Positions 19,801-26,688 of a stretch of 37,215 nt of DNA are shown here, piece by piece. Below the pieces are notes generated by a model that did not search any database, was not told the DNA's origin, and was given only the letters and a program-made list of their open reading frames with translations. The DNA comes from an uncultured Monoglobus sp. (GTDB lineage: Bacteria; Bacillota; Clostridia; Monoglobales; Monoglobaceae): positions 1 to 37,215 of the forward strand of contig CANQLT010000017.1 in the NCBI GenBank assembly GCA_947624775.1. Direction: 5' to 3'. The translations under genes and the position numbers were made by a program. Position 1 is the stretch's first letter. Every line of letters begins with the position of its first letter.

Positions 19801-20068
19801 AGAGGCCGACGAGGCGGGCGTTCTCCTCGCGGGCGGAGCAAAGCTGATCGACGTGCGCACCGCTGAGGAATACGCCGAGGACCATGCCGAAGGTTCCGTT
19901 AATATCCCGATTGACAATCTGGAGAATGGGCTTGCGGCCTACGAAAATGGCGATACATTGATCTTCTGCTGCGCGAGCGGCGGCAGAGCGGCCAAGGCGG
20001 TCGAGACCGCAAAGTCTCTCGGATACGCGAACGTTTACAACCTCGGCAGCTACGCGAAGATCAAATAG
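13880..20068 (+). CDS. Secreted multidomain glycoside hydrolase family 3 protein with C-terminal rhodanese domain
   Basis: Signal peptide (MKHGRILALALVFLMALTCVYVPAFAA); GH3 (NYWREGLHGVARQG, DPRWGRNEESMGEDPYL, KHYAANNNENNR, VTTDCGAG); GH3_C; Fn3-like (KPGETKTVSIELNIRDM); Ig-like and FIVAR-like segments; a CBM6-like segment; C-terminal rhodanese (KLIDVRTAEEYAEDHAEGSVNIP...IFCCASGGRAAKAVE). Confidence 0.9.
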   Translation: MKHGRILALALVFLMALTCVYVPAFAAADYGTATEDNTGAVTLNFGNDSITTSGGGSIITDSANGNVKRPDNLKTNKDGAAVLTLPEVDLSGKDWTKVDLYAASKNDAAVVIKVGETEVASFDNVNNGSWDSYRVNTAELKSTDAKGAVTLNITRDNAYCGNYVYVKFYNPDAKPELLPYQDESLSFEERAADLVSRMTLDEKVYQMGMMAPAIDRLGVASYNYWREGLHGVARQGKATSFPSPLSLSNTWNRALAFDMGDVTSTEARIKNSRTDLSYWSPTINMARDPRWGRNEESMGEDPYLTGQLAAQFVDGMQGDDEKYLKVIATLKHYAANNNENNRGGGSSVMTEFNMRNYYAKVFRNVTEQVMPASVMASYNGTTVYRNNELLYNFIPSMANKYLLNDLLRKDWGFDGYVTTDCGAGANLEGSSQFKQGMLGDSSYDMERYIAEAVKNGLNTECNLGDRSAPSNDNRTQSYGIAAVENGYITENEIERAVYELFLQRFRTGEFDSDVSYRNTNAADLESDANVAKAEAAAEESWVLLKNDDSILPLNSNDKKIVVAGPRAAEVTLGDYSGTPTKNVTPIEGITAEVAAQYPGSTVQQVGVVENTTALMNIKSITLIDEKGGKTPVDLSKAEVIGGGAVTNGVITGITRVSKVHIPQIDFAKAATITMEISTGSAPGGTVAVHYGEGGPEGAYIKSQDTAGLDAYAECSGEYTGADGGYSGTELMELTFEANTPEITAERYKAEFDAADVIIAYAGTNTGDSSESHDRANIDLPASQAHVQSICDAYPDKTVVVMSTVGQINVEPFMDKCKAILWTAYNGQTQGTALGKVLTGQVNPSGKLTTTWYKNDDVKKMELYGGNKKIGDITGGYTDYNIQADGTNPGHTYQYYGGTPIYPFGYGLSYTNFEYSNMKVSGGAPVEDTNPYTITGAEYSGGKLNVTYTKKDGAPEATLIAAAYSDQAETNMVETESVKIDGSGSQSIEIAEPQGGKTKVYIWENTDSIRPLSYTKTVGEAEAGAPASGADANGALTFSVDVTNTGNTAGKEAVQLYVAHPNAGEGTTPAKQLKGFEKIELKPGETKTVSIELNIRDMYLFDEAAQKDIVPEGTYTAYMASSSADTKNSAQFEVTGTLASTLKTVRANPDGVTVLGRVDENGNGHEAVNSVNSNISIVMSDETVVDPSEADITYASADSEIATVNSSGVVESGTKIGVTTITATVTYGGETKTASFPIVNELQIKASDADKTAAIAQLTEVRDSLPKTAYTAESWAEIEKIYTDGVKAVNDAVTKVDIENIIPGVISGMKNITMDNLSETYTIESVNPQFIVDGVIDYREGGIPMYENGTGTVNEANPYTGELVAKDASGNKVDASKLTWQIKKVDPSSRKVADIDNDTGALTVYGNGIVQITAADIAAGTCGRLIVKVETQIEAETADDGGKANLRDAQNGASGGFDAGSTANEWMLYKSVNLEYIDSFIARVAGRNAGMIYVSLDKNSKAENLIASVQADATGGWAAWTEVSLDINPSVIDAAKASGKIDKDGRGDIYIQTNGVNLDYFRINHYVPNDDTPYIVGRALNKQGGDIKVMLTYRGSAAPTDAVLVAEVYGANGALKSTNTSTTVKGGGDYDINGLKASDGDTVKLYVINNTSENKHLSETAEHTYAEPVPSEIEVITLNKAYTSFDYSQLTSGTNADSTPLDSTVNGVSGFGSWKVVDSTAKYTYKDINESEYNYEFTQAWQAGGGNTTNRNFYFTPKKVPCKVSAVFQGSEAARSMKIWQSDDVNAETPGGTGTAAASLEITEKAPVYVYGGSSNKQLYAIIIEYYGSAKAADAADEQDEEPEDFDRPVQYAAWNGKDVTLTKNDRTGESKVWVELPDGMRLQLQTDTFYASDVPQSYGDKYNINALAEYNGRLYAACDGGLVIMFTDCAKCYQLKKAADIDLKYMTIEGDIMLAGDGESEINIPMSDLGGNSIEADEAGVLLAGGAKLIDVRTAEEYAEDHAEGSVNIPIDNLENGLAAYENGDTLIFCCASGGRAAKAVETAKSLGYANVYNLGSYAKIK

Positions 20069-20106
20069 CGCGAAAAATAAATAATCTTCCCAATAATTAA
20101 TCCAAA

Positions 20107-20152
20107 CAAGGGCCCGCGGAACACCCCGCGGGCCCTTGCAATTTTTTCTTTT
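20107..20152 (+). terminator. Rho-independent terminator after the GH3-rhodanese gene
   Basis: CAAGGGCCCGCGG...CCGCGGGCCCTTG followed by CAATTTTTTCTTTT. Confidence 0.85.
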
Positions 20153-20193
20153 ATGTGGTATGATGGATTTGGGATATATAGAGGAGGAATATT

Positions 20194-21471
20194 ATGACAA
20201 AAAGGATTTTATGTTTATTTTTGAGCTTAGCGCTGTGTCTGGGCGGCGCGGCGGTCTCGGCCTCGGAGCCGGGCGACGTTATCGGCGAGGCGGTTTACAC
20301 CGATATTGTGGCGTATATCAACGACCAGCCGATACCGTCATACAATGTGGACGGCTACACCGTGGTCATTGCCGAGGACTTGAGAAAATACGGCTTTGAC
20401 GTGATCTGGGACAACGGCACACGCTCCCTCTCGATAGCGCCAGCGGACGATCAGGCTTTCGCGGCGGGCACCGGAGTTGTGTATAAATACGACGGGACCG
20501 GCGTCAAGTTCGCGGACGTGATCTACACCGACATCACGACCTATCTTGAGGGCGAGCCGATCACGGCCTTCAGCATCGACGGCAGCACCATGATACCACT
20601 GAACACGCTCAAGGCCTGCGGCGAGGTGAGCTTCAGCCAGGAGCTGCGCCGGGCCGACGTGAAGATCTCGTGGATACCAATAAATAACAACCCGAATCCT
20701 ATTGAGCCCAAAAAGGTCTCGCGCGGAGTGATTGTGCTCGACCCGGGTCACGGCAGGCTTTCGGGAAACATGAGCGACGAGCAAAAGACAGCCGACGGCT
20801 GGATATATAATTCCTCAAAAGGCGGCTGGGGCGAATGGCGCCATTGGAAGAGCGGCACGACCTGGCAGGACTGCGGCGGATTTGGCTGTTCGGGCAGAGT
20901 CACCGAGGGCGGAAGCTGCTGGTATCCGATCGGCGCGGGCGACCGCGAGCTTGAGCCCGAGATAACCCTGCGCAACTGTATGTTCGCGAAAAAATATCTT
21001 GAGGAAATGGGCTACGAGGTGCGCATGACCAGAAACACAAACGACGAGAACCCTTCGATGACAAAGCGTCTCATATATTGCTATCCCAACAATGACACGT
21101 CCGCCGCGCCCGACGCTGATCTGTTTGTCTGCATACACTCAAATGCGGGTGGCGGCAGAGGCAGCGCCTATATCGAGCTGTCGGGCGTTTACGACCAGGC
21201 AGGTATCCCGTCAAACTACGCGGATATCGGCAACTACGCGGGCAGGCTGATAAACGATGAGATCACGTCCACAACAAGCCTCTCGGCGTATATGGGCGGA
21301 TGCTATCCATATATGCCTGAGCTTATCCTGTTCTGCAAGAGCCCGATCCCGATTGCCTATATCGAGTGCGGATTCTTTGACAATTCTTCGGACCGCGCAA
21401 TACTGAATTCCGAGTATGAGCAGATTGGAAAGGCAATCGCAAACGGCATTGACAAATATTTTAACAATTAA
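20194..21471 (+). CDS. Secreted N-acetylmuramoyl-L-alanine amidase (Amidase_3) with N-terminal copper-amine-oxidase-N-like repeats
   Basis: Signal peptide; two YTDIxxYLxxxPIxxxxxDGxxxV units; VIVLDPGHGR, ELEPEITLRN, VRMTRNTNDENPSMTKR, LFVCIHSNAG, IAYIECGFFDN motifs. Confidence 0.88.
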   Translation: MTKRILCLFLSLALCLGGAAVSASEPGDVIGEAVYTDIVAYINDQPIPSYNVDGYTVVIAEDLRKYGFDVIWDNGTRSLSIAPADDQAFAAGTGVVYKYDGTGVKFADVIYTDITTYLEGEPITAFSIDGSTMIPLNTLKACGEVSFSQELRRADVKISWIPINNNPNPIEPKKVSRGVIVLDPGHGRLSGNMSDEQKTADGWIYNSSKGGWGEWRHWKSGTTWQDCGGFGCSGRVTEGGSCWYPIGAGDRELEPEITLRNCMFAKKYLEEMGYEVRMTRNTNDENPSMTKRLIYCYPNNDTSAAPDADLFVCIHSNAGGGRGSAYIELSGVYDQAGIPSNYADIGNYAGRLINDEITSTTSLSAYMGGCYPYMPELILFCKSPIPIAYIECGFFDNSSDRAILNSEYEQIGKAIANGIDKYFNN

Positions 21472-21485
21472 GAAAGCGTGATAAT

Positions 21486-23789
21486 ATGACCGACGCTACG
21501 AAAAAAACTCTCGCCGCGGCGCACAGAGCCGCGATTGACGGCATAGTGATGCTTGAGAACAAAAACGGCGCGCTGCCGCTTAGGCGCGGCGAAAGGATCG
21601 CGGTGTTCGGACGCTCGCAGATAGACTATAACGCGGGCGGCACGGGCTCGGGCGGCAGCGTTAACACCGAGTACCAAACCGATATTTTGTCGTCTCTTGA
21701 AAAATCGGATGTCGAGGTGAACCGAACTCTCGCGCAGTTTTACAGAGATTGGGTCTCAAAAAATCCCGTATCGACCGGCGGTGGAATGTGGGCGTCGCGT
21801 CCGCTTTCCCAAAAGGAGCCGCAGATAGACAATTATCTCATGAAAAAAGTTTTGGCAGAGTCGGAGACCGCGATAGTTGTGATCGGACGCTCGGCCGGCG
21901 AGGAACAGGACAGCGTCAACGCTCCGGGCGGGTTCCTGCTGACAGAGGCCGAAACCGAGCTTTTAAAAACGGCGCGCGGGCGCTTTAAAAAGCTGATTGT
22001 TCTGCTCAACGTTCCGTCTGTTATTGACATGAGCTTTGTGGGCGAGATCGGGCCCGACGCCGTGCTGTATATCTGGCAGGGCGGACAGGAGGGCGGAGCC
22101 GCGGCGGCAGAAGTGCTTTGCGGAGCGTCGCCAAGCGGCAGACTGACCGACACGATCGCATTATCTTACGCCGATTATCCGTCATCCGAGGGCTTTGACG
22201 CAAAAGATAAGATATATTATAATGAAGATATTTTCGTGGGCTACAGGTATTTCGAAACGTTCTGTCCCGAAAATGTCTTGTACCCCTTCGGGTTCGGGCT
22301 GTCCTATACCGATTTTGAGCTCGCGTGCCGAGCGGCCGTTTTCGCGGACCAAAAGATCAGCCTGACCGTGGATGTGAAAAATATCGGCGGCGCGACGGGG
22401 CGCGAGATCGTTCAGGTCTACGCCGAGCCGCCGAAGTCAAATATGCCACGCCAGAAACGCAGTCTCGTTGAGTTTGCCAAAACAAAAACGCTGGCGCCGG
22501 GGGAAACGCAGACGCTCAGAATAAAATTTCCGCTGAGCAGACTGAAATATTACGACGATAAAAATTCCGAATGGCGCATCGACGGCGGGGAATACAGGCT
22601 GATAATCGCAAAAAACGTCCGAGACAAGAGCTGTTCGGTCAGGCTGAGATTGTCAAAGGATATTATTAAAAAATGTGATAGATTGGCGGCGCCCAAAGAG
22701 CTGTTCAAGCGGCTTATAGGTTTCGACGGCGGCCCGATATACGAGGACGCGCCGACGGCACAAAGCGGCAAAAGCGGCGGCACAGGCGGCAAAGCAAAAC
22801 GGAAAGCGTTTTCGGGTATCGCGAGGTCGCGAAAGTATAAATTCGAAGATGTGAAAAACGGCAGAATATCTTTGGATGAGTTTGTGAGCGCTATATCGGA
22901 AAAAGACCTGGCGCGCCTTTGCCGCGGCGAGGGCATGGGCAGCAAGCTGGTGCGCCCCGGAACCGGCGCGGCGTTCGGAGGAGTTTCAAAAGGGCTTAGA
23001 AAGCTCGGCATACCCTGCGCCGCCGCTACCGACGGTCCCTCGGGACTGCGGCTCGACAACGGCGACAAGGCGGCTCTTCTGCCGATTGGCACCATGCTGG
23101 CGTGCACATGGGACGTTGAGCTGATTGAGGAAGTTTATTCATGTATCGGCGGCGAAATGATCGAAAACGACATTGATCTGCTGCTGGGCCCGGGTTTCAA
23201 TATTCATCGGAATCCGCTCTGCGGCCGAAACTTTGAGTATTATTCCGAGGACCCGTACATAAGCGGCGCGGCCGCGGCGGCGGCACTGAGAGGCCTTGAG
23301 AGCCGCGGAGTATGCGGAACGCTCAAGCATATCGCGGCGAACAACCGCGAGGAGGGAAGAAAAGGTCTTGATACCGTTCTGTCCGAGCGGGCGCTCAGAG
23401 AGATATATCTGCGGCCGCTTGAATACGCGCTGGAGCTGTCGAATCCGAAAGCGATAATGACGGCCTACAACGGAATAAACGGAGAGATGTGCGGCTCAAA
23501 TTTCGAGCTGATATCCGGGATAATCCGCGGCGAGTTTGGATTTTCGGGCATGGTCATGACCGACTGGTGGGCGTCGCTGGGCTCCTGCTCCGCGCCCTCG
23601 CGGAGAAATTCGGCGGCCATGCTTCGCGCGGGCGGAGATATATACATGGTGGCGAAAAGCGCCGAGAAAAACAGCGGCGGCGACAACACCTTAAAAGAGC
23701 TTAAAAGCGCCAATCTGAGCGCCGATGAGCTGCGTCGCGCCGCGAAAAATATATTGAGCCTGATAATCAACGTAGTGATTAGTGATTAG
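21486..23789 (+). CDS. Glycoside hydrolase family 3 protein with permuted domain order (GH3_C, Fn3-like, GH3 catalytic)
   Basis: N-terminal GH3_C features (DGIVMLENKNGALPL, IVVIGRSAGEEQD, PFGFGLSYTDFEL); C-terminal TIM-barrel motifs (ATDGPSGLRL, GPGFNIHRNPLCGRNFEYYSEDPYISG, LKHIAANNRE, MTDWWA). Confidence 0.9.
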   Translation: MTDATKKTLAAAHRAAIDGIVMLENKNGALPLRRGERIAVFGRSQIDYNAGGTGSGGSVNTEYQTDILSSLEKSDVEVNRTLAQFYRDWVSKNPVSTGGGMWASRPLSQKEPQIDNYLMKKVLAESETAIVVIGRSAGEEQDSVNAPGGFLLTEAETELLKTARGRFKKLIVLLNVPSVIDMSFVGEIGPDAVLYIWQGGQEGGAAAAEVLCGASPSGRLTDTIALSYADYPSSEGFDAKDKIYYNEDIFVGYRYFETFCPENVLYPFGFGLSYTDFELACRAAVFADQKISLTVDVKNIGGATGREIVQVYAEPPKSNMPRQKRSLVEFAKTKTLAPGETQTLRIKFPLSRLKYYDDKNSEWRIDGGEYRLIIAKNVRDKSCSVRLRLSKDIIKKCDRLAAPKELFKRLIGFDGGPIYEDAPTAQSGKSGGTGGKAKRKAFSGIARSRKYKFEDVKNGRISLDEFVSAISEKDLARLCRGEGMGSKLVRPGTGAAFGGVSKGLRKLGIPCAAATDGPSGLRLDNGDKAALLPIGTMLACTWDVELIEEVYSCIGGEMIENDIDLLLGPGFNIHRNPLCGRNFEYYSEDPYISGAAAAAALRGLESRGVCGTLKHIAANNREEGRKGLDTVLSERALREIYLRPLEYALELSNPKAIMTAYNGINGEMCGSNFELISGIIRGEFGFSGMVMTDWWASLGSCSAPSRRNSAAMLRAGGDIYMVAKSAEKNSGGDNTLKELKSANLSADELRRAAKNILSLIINVVISD

Positions 23790-24010
23790 CGAATAGTGAT
23801 TAGGCCACCCCCTCAGTCGGCTCCGCCGACAGCACTAAGGAAGCTCTTGGTCAAAATTGCAAGCAATTTTGAAAGATAGCTTTGAACCCGCAAGCAAGCT
23901 TGCTGATTATCCCCTCCTAAAGGAAGGGGAGCCTAATATCTGCCTCCCCTGCGTAAGTGGGGGAGGGGGACCGCGTTAGCGGTGGAAGGGGCAACGTAGT
24001 GATTAGCGAT
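23790..24010. repeat. Mosaic of short hairpins, REP/dispersed-repeat-like
   Basis: TCAAAATTGC-AA-GCAATTTTGA (23851-23872), TCCCCTCC-TAAA-GGAAGGGGA, CTCCCCTGCGTAAGTGGGGGAG and CCGC-GTTA-GCGG in sequence; no ORF. Confidence 0.6.
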
Positions 24011-24039
24011 TCAAAACGCGAAAAATTTTCAAAAAAGGC

Positions 24040-24068
24040 TTGACATATGCGGATAAATCTGTTATACT
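24040..24068 (+). promoter_or_regulatory. rplU operon promoter
   Basis: TTGACA (24040-24045), 17-bp spacer, TATACT (24063-24068). Confidence 0.75.
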
Positions 24069-24074
24069 GTTTCG

Positions 24075-24150
24075 GTAACCGCGCAGAAGGGGCTTTTTTA
24101 AGACGCGCAGGCGCGCCCCAATGGCGAGTCTTGGGTAATAGGAGGTATAC
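24075..24150 (+). ncRNA. Ribosomal protein L21 leader (cis-regulatory RNA)
   Basis: Structured GC-rich leader AACCGCGCAGAAGGGGC...GACGCGCAGGCGCGCCCCAATGGCGAGTCTTGGGTAATAGGAGG between promoter and rplU; resembles the Firmicutes L21 leader. Boundaries approximate. Confidence 0.7.
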
Positions 24151-24156
24151 GACTTA

Positions 24157-24465
24157 ATGTACGCAGTTATTGAAACAGGCGGCAAGCAGTACAAGGTTGA
24201 GCAGGACGACGTTTTGTTCATCGAGAAGCTGGACGTTGAGGCCGGCGAGACTGTTACTTTTGACAAGGTCCTGGCTGTCGGCGGCGGCGAGCTGAAAATA
24301 GGCGCTCCTTATGTTGACGGAGCCACAGTTTCGGCCACGGTCGAGAAGAACGGCAAGTCCAAGAAGATCATTGTCTACAAGTACAAGCCTAAGAAGCATT
24401 ATCACAAGAAGCAGGGTCACAGACAGCCCTACACAAAGGTTAAGATTACAGCGATCAACGCGTAA
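24157..24465 (+). CDS. rplU: 50S ribosomal protein L21
   Basis: [25 protein letters not shown]...[19 protein letters not shown]. Confidence 0.97.
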   Translation: MYAVIETGGKQYKVEQDDVLFIEKLDVEAGETVTFDKVLAVGGGELKIGAPYVDGATVSATVEKNGKSKKIIVYKYKPKKHYHKKQGHRQPYTKVKITAINA

Positions 24466-24502
24466 GATTTTACATGATTTTGATAATAAGGAGTGATATT
24501 TA

Positions 24503-24763
24503 ATGGCTCATAAGAAAGGTATGGGAAGCACCAAAAACGGCAGAGACTCCGAGTCGAAACGTCTCGGCGTGAAGCTGGGTGACGGTCAGCCCTGTCTCGC
24601 GGGAAACATCATCGTAAGACAGAGAGGAACCAAAATCTATCCGGGACTTAACGTTAAAAAGGGTGGCGACGACACACTGTTCGCGCTTATCGACGGCAAG
24701 GTTAAGTTCGAGCGCAAGGGCAGAGACAAAAAGCAGGTTTCTGTGTACGAGATAGCTCAATAG
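24503..24763 (+). CDS. rpmA: 50S ribosomal protein L27
   Basis: [29 protein letters not shown]...[16 protein letters not shown]. Confidence 0.97.
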   Translation: MAHKKGMGSTKNGRDSESKRLGVKLGDGQPCLAGNIIVRQRGTKIYPGLNVKKGGDDTLFALIDGKVKFERKGRDKKQVSVYEIAQ

Positions 24764-24776
24764 TTTTGGATTTTTT

Positions 24777-24803
24777 GGGGGCGGACGTTGTCCGTCCCTT
24801 TTT
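24777..24803 (+). terminator. Terminator between rpmA and obg
   Basis: GGGGCGGAC-GTT-GTCCGTCCC (one G-U) followed by TTTTT. Confidence 0.65.
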
Positions 24804-24832
24804 CGTAATTTGTGATTTGAAAGGAGCGGCTT

Positions 24833-26110
24833 ATGTTTTCTGACAGAGCGAGAGTTTTTATAAAGGGCGGCGACGGCGGTGATGGCGCGGTGACCTTCCA
24901 CCGCGAAAAATACGTGGCAGCGGGCGGTCCCGACGGCGGCGACGGCGGACGAGGCGGCAGCGTCATATTTGTCGCCGACAAAAACGTGAACACCCTGATC
25001 GACTTCCGCTACAGGCGCAAGTTCAAGGCGGAAAACGGCGGCCCCGGACGGGACGCCAACCGATACGGCAAAAACGGCGAGGATCTCCGCGTTCCCGTTC
25101 CTGTCGGCACGATCGTGCGCGACGAGGAGAGCGGTCTGGTTATCTGCGACCTCAAAGAGGAGGGCGAGGAATTTGTTGTCGCGAAGGGCGGCATAGGCGG
25201 CTGGGGCAACAAGAGATTCGCCACAGCCACCAGACAGGTACCGAGATTCGCCAAGCCGGGAAACCCCGGAGACGAGAGATACGTGACTCTTGAACTCAAG
25301 CTGATTGCCGACGTGGGTCTGCTGGGTTTCCCCAATGTGGGAAAATCGACGTTTTTGTCTATCGTCAGCGACGCGCGGCCAAAAATCGCGAACTATCATT
25401 TCACAACGCTTGAACCAAATTTGGGCGTTGTCAACATGGGCGACGGCTCTTTTGTCGTGGCCGACATACCCGGCATAATCGAGGGCGCCCACGAGGGAGT
25501 GGGCCTCGGACACGAGTTCCTTCGGCATGTGGAGCGGACGAAGCTGCTTCTGCATGTGGTGGACGTGTCGGGGATCGAGGGGCGCGACCCGATCGAGGAC
25601 TTCGACACGATAAACCGCGAGCTGGCTCTGCACAGCGAAAAGCTGGCGAAAAAGCGTCAGATCGTGCTCGCCAACAAGTGCGATATTCCGGGCTTTGACG
25701 AGAATTTTGAAATATTTAAACAGGAGATGGAGAGCCGCGGCCTCAAGGTGTTCAAAATTTCCGCGGCCACCAAGCGGGGCATAGACGAGGTTTTGAAATA
25801 CACCTACGAGGAATTATCAAAGATCCCGCCCGAGGAATTCGAGGAAGAGTATGAGATGTTTGATATGGAGGCGGAGCGCAAAGCCGACGAGACCATAACC
25901 GTCACCCGCGATGAGGACGGAGTTTATCATGTCGAGGGCCGCAAAGCCTTCCTGATAGTGGGCTCCACCAACCTTGATGACTACGAGTCGCTTCAATATT
26001 TCCAGCGCGCGCTGATAAAGAGCGGTATAATCGACAAGCTCAAAGAGGCAGGCGTTAAGAACGGCGACCCGGTAGAAATATACGACTGCGAATTCGACTA
26101 CGTGGAATAA
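24833..26110 (+). CDS. obgE: GTPase Obg/CgtA
   Basis: Gly-rich Obg domain (GGDGGDGAVTFHREKYVAAGGPDGGDGGRGG), G1 GFPNVGKST, DIPGIIEGA, NKCD; C-terminal OCT-like domain. Confidence 0.96.
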   Translation: MFSDRARVFIKGGDGGDGAVTFHREKYVAAGGPDGGDGGRGGSVIFVADKNVNTLIDFRYRRKFKAENGGPGRDANRYGKNGEDLRVPVPVGTIVRDEESGLVICDLKEEGEEFVVAKGGIGGWGNKRFATATRQVPRFAKPGNPGDERYVTLELKLIADVGLLGFPNVGKSTFLSIVSDARPKIANYHFTTLEPNLGVVNMGDGSFVVADIPGIIEGAHEGVGLGHEFLRHVERTKLLLHVVDVSGIEGRDPIEDFDTINRELALHSEKLAKKRQIVLANKCDIPGFDENFEIFKQEMESRGLKVFKISAATKRGIDEVLKYTYEELSKIPPEEFEEEYEMFDMEAERKADETITVTRDEDGVYHVEGRKAFLIVGSTNLDDYESLQYFQRALIKSGIIDKLKEAGVKNGDPVEIYDCEFDYVE

Positions 26111-26143
26111 CAGCGGCGGAAAACATTAAACGGCGAATGCAGC

Positions 26144-26172
26144 TTGACTTAATAAAAAATGTATATTATAAT
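26144..26172 (+). promoter_or_regulatory. Promoter upstream of the MNT gene
   Basis: TTGACT (26144-26149), 17-bp spacer, TATAAT (26167-26172). Confidence 0.65.
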
Positions 26173-26216
26173 GCGGATATGGCAAGTTATTATATGCGGA
26201 GAAGGAGGAGTACGAT

Positions 26217-26504
26217 ATGCTGACACTGAATCAAATCGCGGAAGCCGCAAGAACAGCAGCGGAGGAATATCCTGTAACGCGCATTGATCTTTTCGGCTCT
26301 TACGCAAACGGCACAAATACAAATGACAGTGATGTTGATTTGTTGGTTGAGTTTGAATCTCAGTACGTGTCGCTTCTGGTATTATCGGGCCTGAAGATAA
26401 GACTGGAAGAGCTTTTAAACACGCCTGTGGATATAGTGCATTATCCGGCTCCCGAGGGATCAGTTCTTGAAATTGAAAAGGTGGTGCCGCTTTATGCTGC
26501 ATAG
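26217..26504 (+). CDS. MNT-type minimal nucleotidyltransferase (MntA-like antitoxin)
   Basis: IDLFGSYANGTNTNDSDVDLLVEFES is the GSxxxG...DxD nucleotidyltransferase motif; 95 aa. Confidence 0.88.
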   Translation: MLTLNQIAEAARTAAEEYPVTRIDLFGSYANGTNTNDSDVDLLVEFESQYVSLLVLSGLKIRLEELLNTPVDIVHYPAPEGSVLEIEKVVPLYAA

Positions 26505-26520
26505 AGATATAATGATATAA
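26494..26520 (+). pseudogene. Truncated HEPN (HepT/DUF86-like) toxin remnant
   Basis: ATG overlaps the 3' end of the MNT gene, as in intact MNT-HEPN operons. Reads MLHRDIMI* and stops after 8 codons. Confidence 0.55.
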
Positions 26521-26617
26521 ATAAAATATTTTTTAAAATATGCGCGGAGATACAGCGGCATTTTTTGCCTAATGTATCCCCGCGTAATCGCTATTTACTA
26601 ATTACTAATTTACTATG

Positions 26618-26646
26618 TTGACTTTATTTTTATTTTGGTATATAAT
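26618..26646 (+). promoter_or_regulatory. Promoter for the murJ operon
   Basis: TTGACT (26618-26623), 17-bp spacer, TATAAT (26641-26646). Confidence 0.65.
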
Positions 26647-26688
26647 GTCTTTAAATGATTTCATGAATTTATAAACGGGAGAATTGAT

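Noticed and set aside
23790-24010. CRISPR array
   Set aside because: The inverted repeats differ from one another and are not regularly spaced; no cas genes in the window.
24500-25633. 377-aa minus-strand ORF opposite rpmA/obgE
   Set aside because: Spans two real genes and their intergenic terminator on the opposite strand; shadow ORF.
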